This document shows positions 29,931-41,761 of a stretch of DNA of 64,000 nucleotides, one piece after another. Every line of letters starts with the position of its first letter. The first letter of the stretch is position 1. Source of the DNA: Endotrypanum monterogeii. Lineage: Eukaryota; Euglenozoa; Kinetoplastea; Trypanosomatida; Trypanosomatidae. The position numbers were made by a program, and so were the translations under genes. The stretch covers positions 570,316 through 634,315 of the forward strand of contig CM007337.1 in assembly GCA_000333855.2 (NCBI GenBank), written 5' to 3'. The notes beneath the pieces were generated by a model. The model searched no databases. It was not told the DNA's origin and saw nothing but the letters and a program-made list of their open reading frames with translations.

Positions 29931-31412
29931 ATGTCCGACCAGGTCCACAACGAAGTTCTCATGACTGCCGAGGGGCCGGCGGCAGTCCCTGCAAACGATA
30001 ACTCGGGATCTGACGAGGAGGAAATGCGTAACAACTACATCAAGACAGATCTCGGAGAAATGAACGTGATTGAGTCCATGTGCCCGCGGTGTCAAGAGAG
30101 CGGAACGACGCGTCTCATGATCACGAAAATTCCCCACTTTAAGGAAATCATTGTCAGCAGCTTTGACTGCCCACACTGCGGTGAGTGCAACAATGAGGTT
30201 ACATTCGGCGGTGTCTTCGGTCCCAAAAAGGTGCGCTACGAACTGCAGGTAACCAGTAAGAGGGACCTGGATCGTCAAGTGGTGAAGTCTGAGTTTGCCA
30301 CCATTACCATCCCTAGTTTAGAGCTGGAGATTCCGCCAGAGTCACAGAGGGGTAACCTGAACACCGTCGAGGGCATATTGACCCAGACGTATGACGGTCT
30401 TCAATTACAGCAGCCCCTCCGCAAGATCCAGGACCCAGAGACGTTTGAGAAGATCGAGGCGTTTTGTGCCAAATTGATGTGTTTTCGTAGCGGTGATGTT
30501 CCGTTCACGTTGACCCTTGACGACCCAGCGGGAAACAGTTATATTGAACCCATTCACGATTATTACCACCCAACACTCGACCCACAGCTCACAAAGTTTG
30601 AAAAAGAACGTACGGATATTGATCGTCAGCTGCTTGGGGTCGCCATCGATTACAACACGGAGCGCACGCAGGAGGAAGAGAGGGATGTGGAAGAGGGTCA
30701 CTTCAGCGACGTAACGCAAATTCCGTGCGACTGCCCTGCGTGCCGCCAGCCGGGATACCTCAAGATGCACGAGTGCGATATTCCCTACTTTAAGCAGACG
30801 ATAATTATGGCCTTCAAGTGCGATCACTGCGGCTACAAGAACAACGAGATCAAGACAGGTGGTGAAATTAATGCGAAGGGGCTGCGGCTCACCCTGCATG
30901 TCACATCTGAGGACGACCTCAGGCGCGACGTACTCAAATCAGAGACTGCCACGCTGATTGTACCGGAGGTACACTTGGAGCTGACGCCCGGTACGTTGGG
31001 TGGATTTTTTTCTTCAGTCGAAGGGACCATTACACAGGTGCGCGACCAGCTGAACAGTCTTCCGCAGGCCGCCTTCGCTGTCGGCGACTCAGCCGATGAA
31101 TCTTCAAAGTCAATGCTTCAATTTGTGAAGGAGCTGGACGAGCTCTTGACCCTCAAGAGGGAGTTCACCTTTATTCTTGATGACCCTCTTGGGAATGTGT
31201 ACATCCAGAACCCCCGCGCACACCTCCCTCCGCCAGACGACATCGACCCCAAGCTGGAGAGCGAGGCGTACATGCGTACAGAGGAGCAAGACGACGAGCT
31301 CGGTATCCTTGCTATGCGTCACAATGAGGAGCAGGGGGATGAAGATGAGGCGGAGTGCGAAGAAGTAGATGAGAACATTGCCGCGGCGGTGTCTAATGAA
31401 ACCGATGTATGA
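29931..31412 (+). CDS. ZPR1: ZPR1-type zinc-finger protein
   Basis: A 493-aa protein with the duplicated ZPR1 architecture. The first C4 zinc finger uses C51, C54, C80 and C83 (MCPRCQ then DCPHCG), followed by a beta-rich A domain. The second uses C268, C271, C297 and C300 (DCPACR then KCDHCG). Both fingers share the spacing and the trailing NN-E/I context characteristic of ZPR1. In eukaryotes ZPR1 is a chaperone for translation elongation factor eEF1A and also shuttles to the nucleus on growth signals. The C-terminus is acidic, with many Asp and Glu after residue 440. No truncation is seen, and both halves are full length. A TTG at 29886 is not used; 29931 is the first ATG. The gene begins 4.4 kb after otubain. 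Confidence 0.95.
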   Translation: MSDQVHNEVLMTAEGPAAVPANDNSGSDEEEMRNNYIKTDLGEMNVIESMCPRCQESGTTRLMITKIPHFKEIIVSSFDCPHCGECNNEVTFGGVFGPKKVRYELQVTSKRDLDRQVVKSEFATITIPSLELEIPPESQRGNLNTVEGILTQTYDGLQLQQPLRKIQDPETFEKIEAFCAKLMCFRSGDVPFTLTLDDPAGNSYIEPIHDYYHPTLDPQLTKFEKERTDIDRQLLGVAIDYNTERTQEEERDVEEGHFSDVTQIPCDCPACRQPGYLKMHECDIPYFKQTIIMAFKCDHCGYKNNEIKTGGEINAKGLRLTLHVTSEDDLRRDVLKSETATLIVPEVHLELTPGTLGGFFSSVEGTITQVRDQLNSLPQAAFAVGDSADESSKSMLQFVKELDELLTLKREFTFILDDPLGNVYIQNPRAHLPPPDDIDPKLESEAYMRTEEQDDELGILAMRHNEEQGDEDEAECEEVDENIAAAVSNETDV

Positions 31413-33454
31413 GAGCTCAAGTGCTATGTCGATAGCGCAGAGATTTTAATAGGGGGGCTGTGTTAGTATATGTGCAGAGATTCCTTTGCTTGGCAATTTC
31501 TGCATTGACGCCACCATCCATTCATCTGTTTTGTTTTGTTTTTTGGTTGCTGTTCTATGGCTTGAACCCAACACTTGGCAAGTATGCAGTATACTTACTC
31601 TGTTGCTGAAGCGGCAGCTCTCGCCCTGAACCCGCTTTCTTCCACTCACTCTTATCACTTGTTATCTCAAATCGATCTGGCCGATACATATGAGCGGAGA
31701 TGCTCTGTTCACTGTGCCCATTCTGGTGCACAAAATATATAAACAGACAGTCATGGAGATTGTCTGATAAGGCAATGATTAACTGCCGCTAAGCAACGGC
31801 AGCAACGTTAACCCTCCCCCAAAAAAAAATATATATATATATTCACGTTGGATACCCCCCTCTCGACACATCCAAGCGGTATACGTAGCTCTTATTTGGA
31901 TCGCCGAAGTGCCTTAGAGGTAAGGGAACCGGGTACCCATCCTCCAACCACCGAAATGTGCTGCAAAAGGACTGCCAGGGATTCTGGCCGCTGCAGTACG
32001 GTTTCCCTCTCCTCCCTCTCAAGTGCACACAGCTTGTCTCTCTATCTTTTTAAAAAAAAGGAGACAATGAGCACACACAGATGTGTTGCACATTCACATC
32101 ATGTGAAGCACTGCAGAATGGTGCGTTCCGCACTCTTCTTCTTGCATATCGATGCCTCCTTCCTGCAACTCTATGTTTTCTTCTCAATCTCCCTTCTGCT
32201 GTAGACAACTCTCGCGGCTCGATTCTCTGCGTGCGAGTTAACGGAACACGACTAGTGATTGACTTTCTTCACATCTCTTTGCGTGCTGCCAAGCGTGACA
32301 AACACATCTACTAGATTCTCAGAAATGATGTTCAGCTAAGCGCGCCAGCCGTCATACGTTGCACTGCTTTATTTTCTGAGCACTGGTATACATCTGTATA
32401 TACGTAAGACGGCGTCTTTTCCCGAGGCAACTCGCTAAAATCAGCAACAACAACAACAAAAAAGAAATGAATCACGCAGCCCAAATCCAGAAATAAGATG
32501 TACCTTCGTTGAAGAGGGGTCGTCATGATGCGTTTTCGCAAATGCCCCCCCCCCACCTCCAAAAATAATTAAAAAAGTCAATCAAGCGTTGACGCTACTG
32601 AAAACGGCTCGAGCATCAGAGAGGGCGGTAACCGGAGAATGAGAGTACGCGAGAGGAGAAGCCCTTTTCGGATCCCCTCAAGTCAAAAGAGGATCGCTTC
32701 CAGGCAGAAGTAACTGTCGAGCAGGGGTGCGGAGCATTTAGCGCACACCTTCAGACATTGTTCACGGGATCCTTCGGTGTAGGTACCATGAAAAGGCTAG
32801 GCAGCGCACGAGCTTTCCCGTGCTGGTATTTTTTATTATTATTTTACCGCATGCCTGGTGCGGTCGTTGCGGAGAAGAACGAGGGGGCGGTGACACACGG
32901 CGTTCGTACTTCGATCCACTCTGCCTTCGAGAGAGAAAGAAAGAAAATATCAGAAACCATACGGACGTGGAAGACGCACTTGACGCATAGCAGCGGTAGA
33001 GGAACCGGATACCCGGCAGCAAGAAGATCGAGAGGTCTAAGGGCTGCATGTTTTGTGTTCTGACGCCACTCAACACATACCCATCACACTTTTTTGTCCC
33101 TGTCGAGTCCACTGAGGTGGCCAGAGGACTGTCAACTTGTAAAGAAGTGGCCGTGTCGTTCACTCGCCACTTCCAACCTCCATACCAAAACTGGTTTGCT
33201 GTTCGTATTACTGAACCTCTCATCACACCACCTACCTCCAATCTCCCTTCGCCCTCTTCCCCCCCCCCCCTATCATCGGGGCCCCTCACACGTGCGTGTC
33301 CACAATGCAGACGTGCTCACACGATCGACTTAACCACGACGAAACCATCGACGCACAGCATATACCACGCCGTGCCTCTTCTCTTCATAGCACCTATCCC
33401 TTACACCTCAAACAAACATCATCAACGACCCAGCCACCCATCCATACCATTAAC
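31413..33454. other. Spacer between ZPR1 and GP63
   Basis: 2 kb, no supported gene. It contains a poly-A/(TA) junction near 31821-31840, runs of C (32546-32555), AT-rich tracts and short frames with no domain. A C-rich pyrimidine tract at about 33240-33272 and an in-frame ATG at 33305 precede the chosen GP63 start. Confidence 0.6.
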
Positions 33455-35344
33455 ATGCTCTGCAAGCACAACCACATTCGTCCGTTACACGTCGGAGCAG
33501 CACGCCTCGTACGCCTCGCAGCATTGACCTGCGTTGTTCTCGTTGTCGGCTCCGCCGCTGTGTGGACAAAATCTGCCGGGGACTCAACACCAGATCACCG
33601 CTGTATCCACGACGACATACAGCAGCGCGTGCTGCAGTCCGTGGGGCGGCACCATCAGGACCGCAGCACCATTTCGGCAGCTGGGCTGCCGTACGTTGAA
33701 GCAGCGTATGGTCCCGTTAATGGACACAGAAATGCTAAGTACATGCGTGCTGACAGTACATCGCCCCCACTTACGCGGTCTTCGGAATGGGGGAAGCTGC
33801 GCATCGCTGTGTCCGCGGAGGACCTAGTGGACACCACTCGCCACTGCACACGCGTAGGGCAAGAAGTGAAGATTCATAATGGGACCAAAGTTCCCTGTAC
33901 CCCCGCGGACATTCTTACGGAAGAAAAGCGCGATATTCTCCTCAAGTCCATCATTCCACAAGCGGTGCAGCTGCACACGGATCGCCTGAAGGTGAAGCAA
34001 GTGCAAAGCAAATGGAGAGTGACCCGCATGATGAGCGACATTTGCCATAACTTCAAAGTGCCACCAGCACATCGCAACGACGGAATTGATAACACCGACT
34101 TTCTGCTATACGTCGCCTCTGTACCGAGCGAGCGGGATGTTCGCGCCTGGGCCACAGCCTGCCAGGTATTCGCTGACGAGTACCCGGCCATCGGCGTCAT
34201 CAACATCCCTGCCGCTCAAATCATGTCGCGTTACGACCAACGAATGATTCGTGCCGTTGCACATGAGATGGCGCATGCCCTTGGCTTTGCCGCCAGCTTT
34301 TTCAATGGTACCGGTATTATGAAGTACGTTGAAAATGTCCGCAATAAAACCGACGAGGTTCCTGTGATCAACAGCAGCACAGCGGTGGCGAAGGCACGCG
34401 AGCACTACGCATGCGACACACTGGCGCACGTGGAGATGGAGGACGACATCGAACATGGCACACCTGGCTCGCACCTGAAGATGCGTAACGCCAAGGACGA
34501 TCTGATGGTCGCTGCCGTAGGCGCTGGCTACTACAGCGCCCTGACGATGGCCATCTTCCAGGACACGGGCTTTTACCAGGCGGACTTCAGCAAGGCGGAG
34601 GTGATGTCGTGGGCCCACGAAGCAGGCTGCGACTTCCTGAACAAGAAGTGTATGGAAAACAGTACGACAAAGTGGCCCGAAATGTTCTGCAGCCGCACTT
34701 CTGGCGAGGAGCGCTGCGCTTCTGGCCGTCTCGGCGTCGGAAGATGCGGCGTTCGTGCCTGGAGTGACACACTGCCTTCTCCATTTCAGTACTTCACTAA
34801 CCTCACACTTGGAGGCTACACTCTCTTAATGGACTACTGTCCGTATGTAATGCCCTACAGAAATGGTGGTTGTACCCAAAATCCCAGCACTGCATCCACT
34901 ATTTTGAAGAGCTTCAACGTCTTCTCCTATGCCGCGCGCTGTGTCGAAGGGGCCTTCTCACTGAAAGGCAATAACCCAGCCCCTGGACTCCACACAGCCA
35001 TGTGTGCAGATATTAAGTGCAATAATATTACAAAGGAGTACAGTATCTGGGTGATCAACAGCAGCACCTATGTGAATTGCACACCAGGTCACAACATTAC
35101 GCTGGATAGAGTCAGTGGCTCCTTTGAGAGTGGAAGCTACATCACGTGCCCTTCGTACGTGAGCGTGTGCCAGGGCAATGTTCAAGGCGTCGTGGACTTT
35201 AAAGAGGATCCACACATCTTCAAAAAAAACAGTGGCAGTGGAACACGCGGCAACGGTGCGGCTGATGTACACCGCGGACGCACGTTTCTGTCTACCGGCA
35301 TCGCCATGCTGCTGCTGATACTGTTTACGGGTGTACATGCTTAG
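33455..35344 (+). CDS. GP63: GP63 (leishmanolysin) surface zinc metalloprotease
   Basis: A 629-aa M8-family protease. The N-terminus has a hydrophobic signal segment (about residues 15-35). A propeptide follows with the Cys-switch motif HRCIHD (C50), which holds the zymogen inactive. The zinc site is HEMAH at 270-274 (H270, E271, H274), and the third ligand H340 lies 66 residues on, the spacing seen in the crystallised leishmanolysin as I recall it. Many Cys residues follow, as in the C-terminal domain of the family, and several N-glycosylation sequons (for example NST, NLT, NIT). The last about 18 residues are hydrophobic after a Gly/Ala-rich spacer, a typical GPI-anchor signal, so the enzyme is expected on the cell surface. 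All catalytic residues are present. It is a single copy here, not a tandem array. An ATG at 33305 and a GTG at 33296 lie upstream in frame; 33455 was chosen because it puts the signal peptide at the N-terminus. Confidence 0.95.
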   Translation: MLCKHNHIRPLHVGAARLVRLAALTCVVLVVGSAAVWTKSAGDSTPDHRCIHDDIQQRVLQSVGRHHQDRSTISAAGLPYVEAAYGPVNGHRNAKYMRADSTSPPLTRSSEWGKLRIAVSAEDLVDTTRHCTRVGQEVKIHNGTKVPCTPADILTEEKRDILLKSIIPQAVQLHTDRLKVKQVQSKWRVTRMMSDICHNFKVPPAHRNDGIDNTDFLLYVASVPSERDVRAWATACQVFADEYPAIGVINIPAAQIMSRYDQRMIRAVAHEMAHALGFAASFFNGTGIMKYVENVRNKTDEVPVINSSTAVAKAREHYACDTLAHVEMEDDIEHGTPGSHLKMRNAKDDLMVAAVGAGYYSALTMAIFQDTGFYQADFSKAEVMSWAHEAGCDFLNKKCMENSTTKWPEMFCSRTSGEERCASGRLGVGRCGVRAWSDTLPSPFQYFTNLTLGGYTLLMDYCPYVMPYRNGGCTQNPSTASTILKSFNVFSYAARCVEGAFSLKGNNPAPGLHTAMCADIKCNNITKEYSIWVINSSTYVNCTPGHNITLDRVSGSFESGSYITCPSYVSVCQGNVQGVVDFKEDPHIFKKNSGSGTRGNGAADVHRGRTFLSTGIAMLLLILFTGVHA

Positions 35345-37580
35345 ATCAGCAGCGTTTCCCCTAGGGCTCACCAGCAGGGGTAGCCTCCCCCTCCCTCCCC
35401 CCCCCCGAAAGTTTCATGACCCACAGAAACATTTCCACAGTGGGGCGAACACTTCGCTCAGACTAGGCGTTTTGTCCTGCAACTGACCCTGAAAAGCTGA
35501 GCACTGAAGGTGATTGCGTCTGCTGCTTGTGTGTGCAGTGTACCCGATTTGGATGTTTCGCAACTGTGCAGATGTGTTCAATGAAGGGGGGTGGCAGGTA
35601 TCCCTGAAAATATTATACCGCACTGATCTATTCTGTCGAGTTGTGTAGACTACTTCGAGTCAGCCGCCCAAACAATGTGATGGACCGAAGGGTCTTCAAT
35701 GTCGATATGGGGGGGGGGAGCAAGGCGAGAAAGGGTGGAGAGCCCCCCCGTCCCCAGCTTGACGATTACAGTCATCTCACCTGCTGTTTAACTGAAGGCG
35801 CGCCCCCTCCCTATCCACTCGGCCACGTGCAATGGAACAAACTTGGGGGGGGGGATCCAATGCGAAAGTTCATTCTACTTGGTGGCTTTATTTATTTGGG
35901 CTCGCGAGGGTGCTGCTCACGAGACGACAGGGGGCATTCACACGGCGGTATAGTTAGGGTAGACGAGTTGTTGTCGGGTGTGTGCACAGCGGAGGCAGAT
36001 GGAGTCTTGGTAGGGAGACAGAGCCAACAACTGTTTGTTGAAAGCGGCCTCACCCCTCGGAGAGTTCCGCTATTTCAGATTTATATGTAGCCACCTCCAA
36101 GGTTTGCCACTATCACCATCTCATTCCGTTTCACCTCCTCTCACTGACAACCACGAGGCGTTTCGCTGCTTCCCTGCTTGCGTACGTGTTTGCCCCCCTC
36201 CCCCTCCCCGACTTTCTCTCGGTTAATGTGTCGCGGTATTCATGCCTTATCGACCCGAAAGCATAGAACATCACCCGACACACACGCAGTGCGCAGGGTT
36301 CTTGCCGTTCATCAATCGATTATCTTTGATATGAACTCTTTTGTTGTTGTTTGTTCTTTTGTTCATCCGTCCTCGCCCCTTCCCCCCCCCCCCTTGAATC
36401 TCTCACTAGCATTGGGTGGTCGGAGAGGATGATTTGATGTGGATTGTATACAAAAAGGAAAAGCAACGCTCTCTTTTCGTCGCACGGACGCCTTTTCGTT
36501 TTCTCTCCCTCCTCCCTCCACCCTCTCCCCCCCCCACCCCCACACACACACCGCCCTTCCAATACAGCGCATGTGGACAAGCAATGGAACCCAGCAGGAC
36601 AAAGACTATAAAAAGTGATCGGATGCAATTCGTTGCAGGGAAGGTCGCTGTGCTGATGGTGGTGGAACACAAGAAACCTGTGTGCGTTCGCACTAATCAC
36701 TTGCGAGTGTGCAGATAGCTGGGTGCCTTCTTTCCCTTTTTTCAGTTCGATGCGCTGATATGAGCAGGTTTCTCTTTTTCTTGGGCTTTTGTGTGTAACT
36801 TATACAACTATATATATATATATATATCACAATTGTTTATCAAGGAGGCGCATGTCTCTCCGTTACCCCCCCCTTTTTTTTCAAATTATAAATACTACTC
36901 CCTTTTCTTATGATTACGTTGCATTGTGTGCTCTCTTTGTTCTCCTCACTTTCTTATTAAACTTCTTTTTCTTTTCAGGGAAATCTCAAAAAAGCGCTAT
37001 GGATGACTCCACGATGCTACTACAGTATCTAAGAAATCACACGTGAAAGCGTGTATGCTGGTGTTGGTATCCGGTGTTTCCTCGAACTTCCTTTTCATCC
37101 CTTCATTGTCGTTCTTTCCACGATATGTTCTTTTGCAAGTGCGCTCTGCTTGATGATATGGTGTTACATAATACACAACCGCGCCTTTCACGTATCCTTC
37201 CCTCACTATTTTTGCCCCATGCATCATTCTGCATCTTGCTCCACCATGCGATTGCGTGAGCGTGTATAAAAGAGCGTCTAGGGAATAGCATATATATATA
37301 TATATGCAGTGTTGTATGTAGCTCTGCATGTAGCTCTCTTCCCAGCTTCCATCATCGGAGATAGGGGGGGGACAGTCCCTTCCTTCCAAGGATCGGGTGG
37401 GTGGGTACAATTTTGAAGACTTCTTGATGTAATACGTGCAATGCTTATTTTCTTCTGCCCCCACCTCTCTCTCTCTCTCTCTTTATCGCAAACATATACT
37501 TGAAAAGGACACAAAGCCTTGCCGCCAAACGGGCCATCCTGATAACAAAAGTCAAACGAGGTACGGGTGAGCGATACAGA
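35345..37580. other. Spacer between GP63 and the coiled-coil gene
   Basis: 2.2 kb, no supported gene. G and C runs (35710-35719, 35846-35853, 36384-36394), (TA) arrays (36809-36827, 37290-37305) and CT-rich tracts (37467-37483) are the visible content. The CT tract could guide splicing of the next gene. Confidence 0.6.
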
Positions 37581-38387
37581 ATGTCAACTTCTGCACGGAC
37601 AAGCAATGAGGAGGCTGCAGAGGCAGGGGGCAAGGGTCTTGCGGAGTTATACCATCAACTTCTCCAGGACGGGGTCCGTCTTCAAAAAGAGCTCGAAGCT
37701 TATTACCTACGTCAGGAGGGCTACATTCGCAAGCGTGTCGCGGTGCTTGACGAAATACAGGAAAATATCGCTGACGAACGGCGATGCTTGGAGCTACAAC
37801 ATCAAGAGTGTCGTGCGCAGATCAGTGCGGCGCGGAAGCAAACAGCGGGCTTGTTCTCAGAGGAGCGGAGAGTCTCAGAGGCGGTTCAGCACGCACGAGC
37901 CTCCCTCGCAGTCCAGGAAGCGGAGATGGACAAGCGCCTTGAGGAGCTTGAACGAGAAAAAAAAGTAGAGGATGCGTCACTTTCGAAAGTTTTGGCGCGT
38001 CAGGAGGAGCTGGCCCAGCAAGAGCAGCAGCTGGTTGCGCGTGAGCGTCGAAAATTTGTTGAGGAGCAGGATCTCCAAAAAGCGCTTCTCGAGATGCGCT
38101 CTCTCACCTCCGAGATGGAAGAGCGTCGAAAGTCGCTTCTGCGCAAGCGCGATACCGTAGCCGAATGGGACCGGAAACTGGAAGCTCGCGAGCGCGAGCT
38201 TTTGGCTTGTCAGGAAAAGCTGCGAGAGAATTTGAAGGCTCTGGAGGAAGAGGAGAGTGTGCTCGGCATTCACCCTGCGCAGCGCAGAGTTGTGACTCCC
38301 GCTGTCTCACAACGAACGGTGATGGATGACCACGATATGACGATTGACCACGACAGCGCCTGTGAGGAGATCCACTATGGAGATTGA
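37581..38387 (+). CDS. Coiled-coil protein of unknown function (268 aa)
   Basis: Almost the whole protein from about residue 20 to 235 is Glu/Lys/Arg/Gln/Leu-rich without Pro, typical of a long coiled coil. Leu and hydrophobic residues occur at heptad-like spacing. The ends are non-helical: a Ser/Thr/Gly N-terminus and an acidic C-terminus rich in Asp and His (DDHDMTIDHD). No signal peptide or TM segment. It is probably a structural or scaffold protein; the trypanosomatid cytoskeleton and flagellum contain many of this type, but nothing specific marks it. The first ATG is 37581; an upstream TTG at 37500 is discounted. Confidence 0.8.
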   Translation: MSTSARTSNEEAAEAGGKGLAELYHQLLQDGVRLQKELEAYYLRQEGYIRKRVAVLDEIQENIADERRCLELQHQECRAQISAARKQTAGLFSEERRVSEAVQHARASLAVQEAEMDKRLEELEREKKVEDASLSKVLARQEELAQQEQQLVARERRKFVEEQDLQKALLEMRSLTSEMEERRKSLLRKRDTVAEWDRKLEARERELLACQEKLRENLKALEEEESVLGIHPAQRRVVTPAVSQRTVMDDHDMTIDHDSACEEIHYGD

Positions 38388-41151
38388 TCTGTTGACGTAG
38401 CGTCGTAATGACTACTCACGGTCCGCCTTCGTCGTGTGGAACAGGATCGAGGAGAAGCGGGGGTGGCGGCATCGGTGAAGAGCCGGTTAGTTGTCGCTGG
38501 TACTTCTGTAGGCGTAATAGCGCTGTTGTTTTTTTTTTAGTGTGGGCCATGCGAGCAGTAGGGAGTGCCTGGAAGGGGGGAGTACCCGGTCGCCTTCGTA
38601 TTTCGTTTGGTATCTCCTCTCTTCTCCCTGTGGGAACTATCGCGTGCCGTCAGCGTACCCGCCACAAATACGGTGAACAGTCCACTACCGCCGACTTACT
38701 TTTTATACCCCCCTCCCCATCAGCGCTTTTGATCACGCGAAGAAAAAGGACGAAGGTGAGTCTCTACCGCAGGTGCGCCTGGGTGCCGTCAGAGATCTCT
38801 GAAGGCAGACACGCGCGCCGATGTGATACGCAAAACAAACGACAGGGATTCCTACGTCAAGGTACTACCTAAGAGAACTCACTGCTTTGTACGGTGTCGG
38901 CAGCTCGCAGGCCTCATTGACAACACATCCGAGTACCTTTTCACACGGGTTCATTCCATTTGAGAATTTTGAATGCAGCAAAAGTTACTCTTCGTTTCCA
39001 AATTATTTTGGTGCTATACTGCTGCTTCTCCAGTCGCCGATGATCAAATGCAAACAATAAGATAGTTTGCAGACGCTCATCAGCAGTTCAGCAACTGGAA
39101 ACGAGGCCCTCTTTTCTTGGGTGGGATCGTGATCTACATATTGTGGTGAGCGATGCGAGCTACGATGGCCCCTACAGCAGAAAACGGCTTTGGGGCATCG
39201 AAGCAAAGTAAAAACATTTCCTTTTATGACTATCGAAGTGTTGCCTGGCATCACCATGCGCATCGACTTGTGGTGAGATGACAGCAGAATCACATGGGAA
39301 GGAGGTGAAATACGTGTTTTCTCCTCGCGTGAGATACATACATAATGCCCTCTCAGAAGTTTCCTACGCCAACTTTGTCCTTGGACGCCTCTCTGCCCAC
39401 GGGTAGTGTGAGCAGTAGCAGGCAGAGGCAAAGGCGCAAGGCGAAAATCAGAGAAGCATGCCGCTGGCATTCCAAGTAGCCTCAAATACGTTTTCGGAGG
39501 CTCCTGTACGCCCAAACTAGGTTCAAAAAGGGGGACACGGGTGAGCCTAGTCAAAACCCCTGTCACAAAGGGAAAATTTCGTGGTCGATACGAACGACGT
39601 TGGAGAGGTTCACGCACATCACCGTTGCATCACATTCTTTCAGACTCTCTGCGGGCGGCTGATCACAGGAGTGCACGCTGTTCACTATACGAAAAAGGAC
39701 CGCTGATTCATCTTTGTTGGGGCCCCGCGCTATTCCACTCTTACGCATGCGTGTCAACTACCTTTCAGGGTTATACTCTTCTGCTGTGCCTGAGGCGCCG
39801 CGAAGGCGCCGAAAAAACAAGCGAATCGAGCAATGACTCTCACGCACGATCCCAGCTGTTCACCCTTTCATGGGGTTTACCGTCGCCACTAGGGCGCTTC
39901 GGGTTTGTGTACTCGAGACGCTGCAGAAACGCAAACATAACAGAATCAGACGGTGTCCCACTACACGACCCGCTAGACTGATCTGTTTCCCACATACGCC
40001 CCCCCCCCTCACTCCCCGCATTTCCTCATTGTAAGTTGTCACGCCTTTTTTTTTTTGGTGGCGTTTACCGCATACAGCTGCAAAGTGAATGTGCAGGTTG
40101 ACGGGCGCCGCTCTCTTTCGGACATTTACGTCGCGCTCTTGCTCATTATTCCCCGTCTCCCCATCCCTCCTGGATGTGAACCCAAGTGTACCCAGAGGAA
40201 AGAAAAAACAACACTTGGGGCATCACGTGTGCACTGGCTAGAGTCCCCATACCGTGCTCTGAAGGCGAAGTCGCTTTGTGTTGGCCGCTTCTTTTTCGAT
40301 TCTAATTCTGTTTGCCTGCACGTAATGTCTCGACCCTGCAATGCAGTGTTTCGATGTTGTTGGGTATCTTTCGGGTTGCATCACAGAATAAGTGAGGAAG
40401 GGGGCGCCCGAGGCTGCAGGCTCCTTCCCCGAGTGTATCACTGTCAACGATTCGTTTCAGTGGATTGGTGGGGGTTCTGACAATACACCAGAGAAGCATT
40501 TACTTGGCACGCCCTTCAAACCCGCTCGCACAAAATCGTATCGAACATTGAAAGCTCAAGTAGAGAGGACCACCCCCCTCCTTCCCTCCCCCCCCCCCCA
40601 ATCACGAACACGCGCAACGCTTCCTGCCAAACGCGTCCCGCTCATCGGTCAGTGGGTTCACTCTTCCGTCAGAGGCTGCCCAACGGCATTTGCTGTGTTA
40701 CAAATGTATGCCGTCAATCCCAAGAACAATGAAGTATGAACCCCTTTTTGACCGGTGGGGGAATTCAGGAGCTTGTGAAGCTGAGTATCCTGCCGGGCAT
40801 GGGTGATCGTCAGGCGTCGGAAAAGTAGAAAATGGGGGAAAAAGTGAACACAACTGCGCATAGGACAAACGCAACGCTTTTGTGAGTGCGTCAAAGACGC
40901 TGCAGCTTTTACATTCACATGGGTGGGCCGGCGACGCACAAGTAGCAGAAGCACGATGGAAAACACGCTCTGCTGGGCAGTTGAGTTTTCTCTACTATGT
41001 ACACGCGGGAAACCCCCCGGACATCTTTCTAAATGTGAGAAATTGACACCTGTGAGAGTCGCTTGGCTTGTCCGCAGGTACAGAGTCATCGAAAATATTC
41101 TCCTGATCTCGCCCAATGTTTTCCTCGAGGCTGTTTGGCAACCACCTAGTC

Positions 41152-41376
41152 CTCCCTACATCCTTCCACCTCTCCTCGGGGGTAATGACGTCGCCTCTGC
41201 CGCGCACCGATGCGAGGGAGGGAAGATGGGGAAAAATCACCTGAAACGGCTGAATGGACGTCAGACTGCGATGACCTGATTTTTGTGACTTGCACGGACA
41301 CGGTGTTGGCCGCCGCACACACCCAGACAGGTGTGAGCTGTGGCTCCCTATCAGCGTATGTCGAGTCAAATAGGTT
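41152..41376. repeat. Spacer repeat B, copy 2
   Basis: A direct copy of 22948-23172, 225 bp with two differences, 18.2 kb away. It sits about 390 nt upstream of the FLVCR-like gene, between flanks that differ from copy 1. Confidence 0.9.
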
Positions 41377-41562
41377 ACAACGGGGTGTTACCTTCGTTTG
41401 GAATATTCAAACGTCTAAAATATTTCTTTTCCGTCTCACAGAAAATGAGACAGACCTTAGTGAAAGTGTGTGCTCCGATTCACAGCTGCTTGAGAGCACA
41501 GAGATAGACTTTCCTTTCCCCGGTAGGGGCGAACATCCTATCCCGTGAGTAACTTCACAATG

Positions 41563-41611
41563 CTTTTTTTCTTTTTTTTTTGCTGCGCCTTTGGTCTTCA
41601 CTTTTGTTTAG
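41563..41611 (+). promoter_or_regulatory. Candidate trans-splice acceptor for the FLVCR-like gene
   Basis: T-rich tract (41563-41580 and 41591-41609) followed by AG at 41610-41611, 151 nt before the ATG at 41762. Confidence 0.5.
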
Positions 41612-41761
41612 TCCCCAACCTGAGGGTTGTGAGCTGGCACCTTTACCTTCGCTGTATCTCACACCATCGATACAACATCAACGGTATCGTATCCTTTGAT
41701 GGACATGCGAGCGAATCTATGCGATAAGCAGCGGCATTAAAATCAGCTGAAATCCGTTCTC

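Larger units (their letters stand above)
38388..41761. other. Spacer between the coiled-coil gene and the FLVCR-like gene
   Basis: 3.4 kb, no supported gene. Contents include a run of C and T tracts (40575-40597, 40048-40059), repeat B copy 2 (41152-41376) and the acceptor ending at 41611. Short coding-like frames near 39344-39478 and 39541-39981 have no recognised domain and conflict with a long antisense frame at 39003-39617. Confidence 0.55.

Noticed and set aside
38408..38872. 154-codon frame just after the coiled-coil gene
   Set aside because: Lies in the expected 3' UTR, composition is Arg/Ser/Gly-rich without a domain, and no acceptor is placed before it.
39003..39617. 204-codon minus-strand open frame in the spacer upstream of the FLVCR-like gene
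   Set aside because: No recognised domain, and the plus strand is also open across it; chance is more likely.
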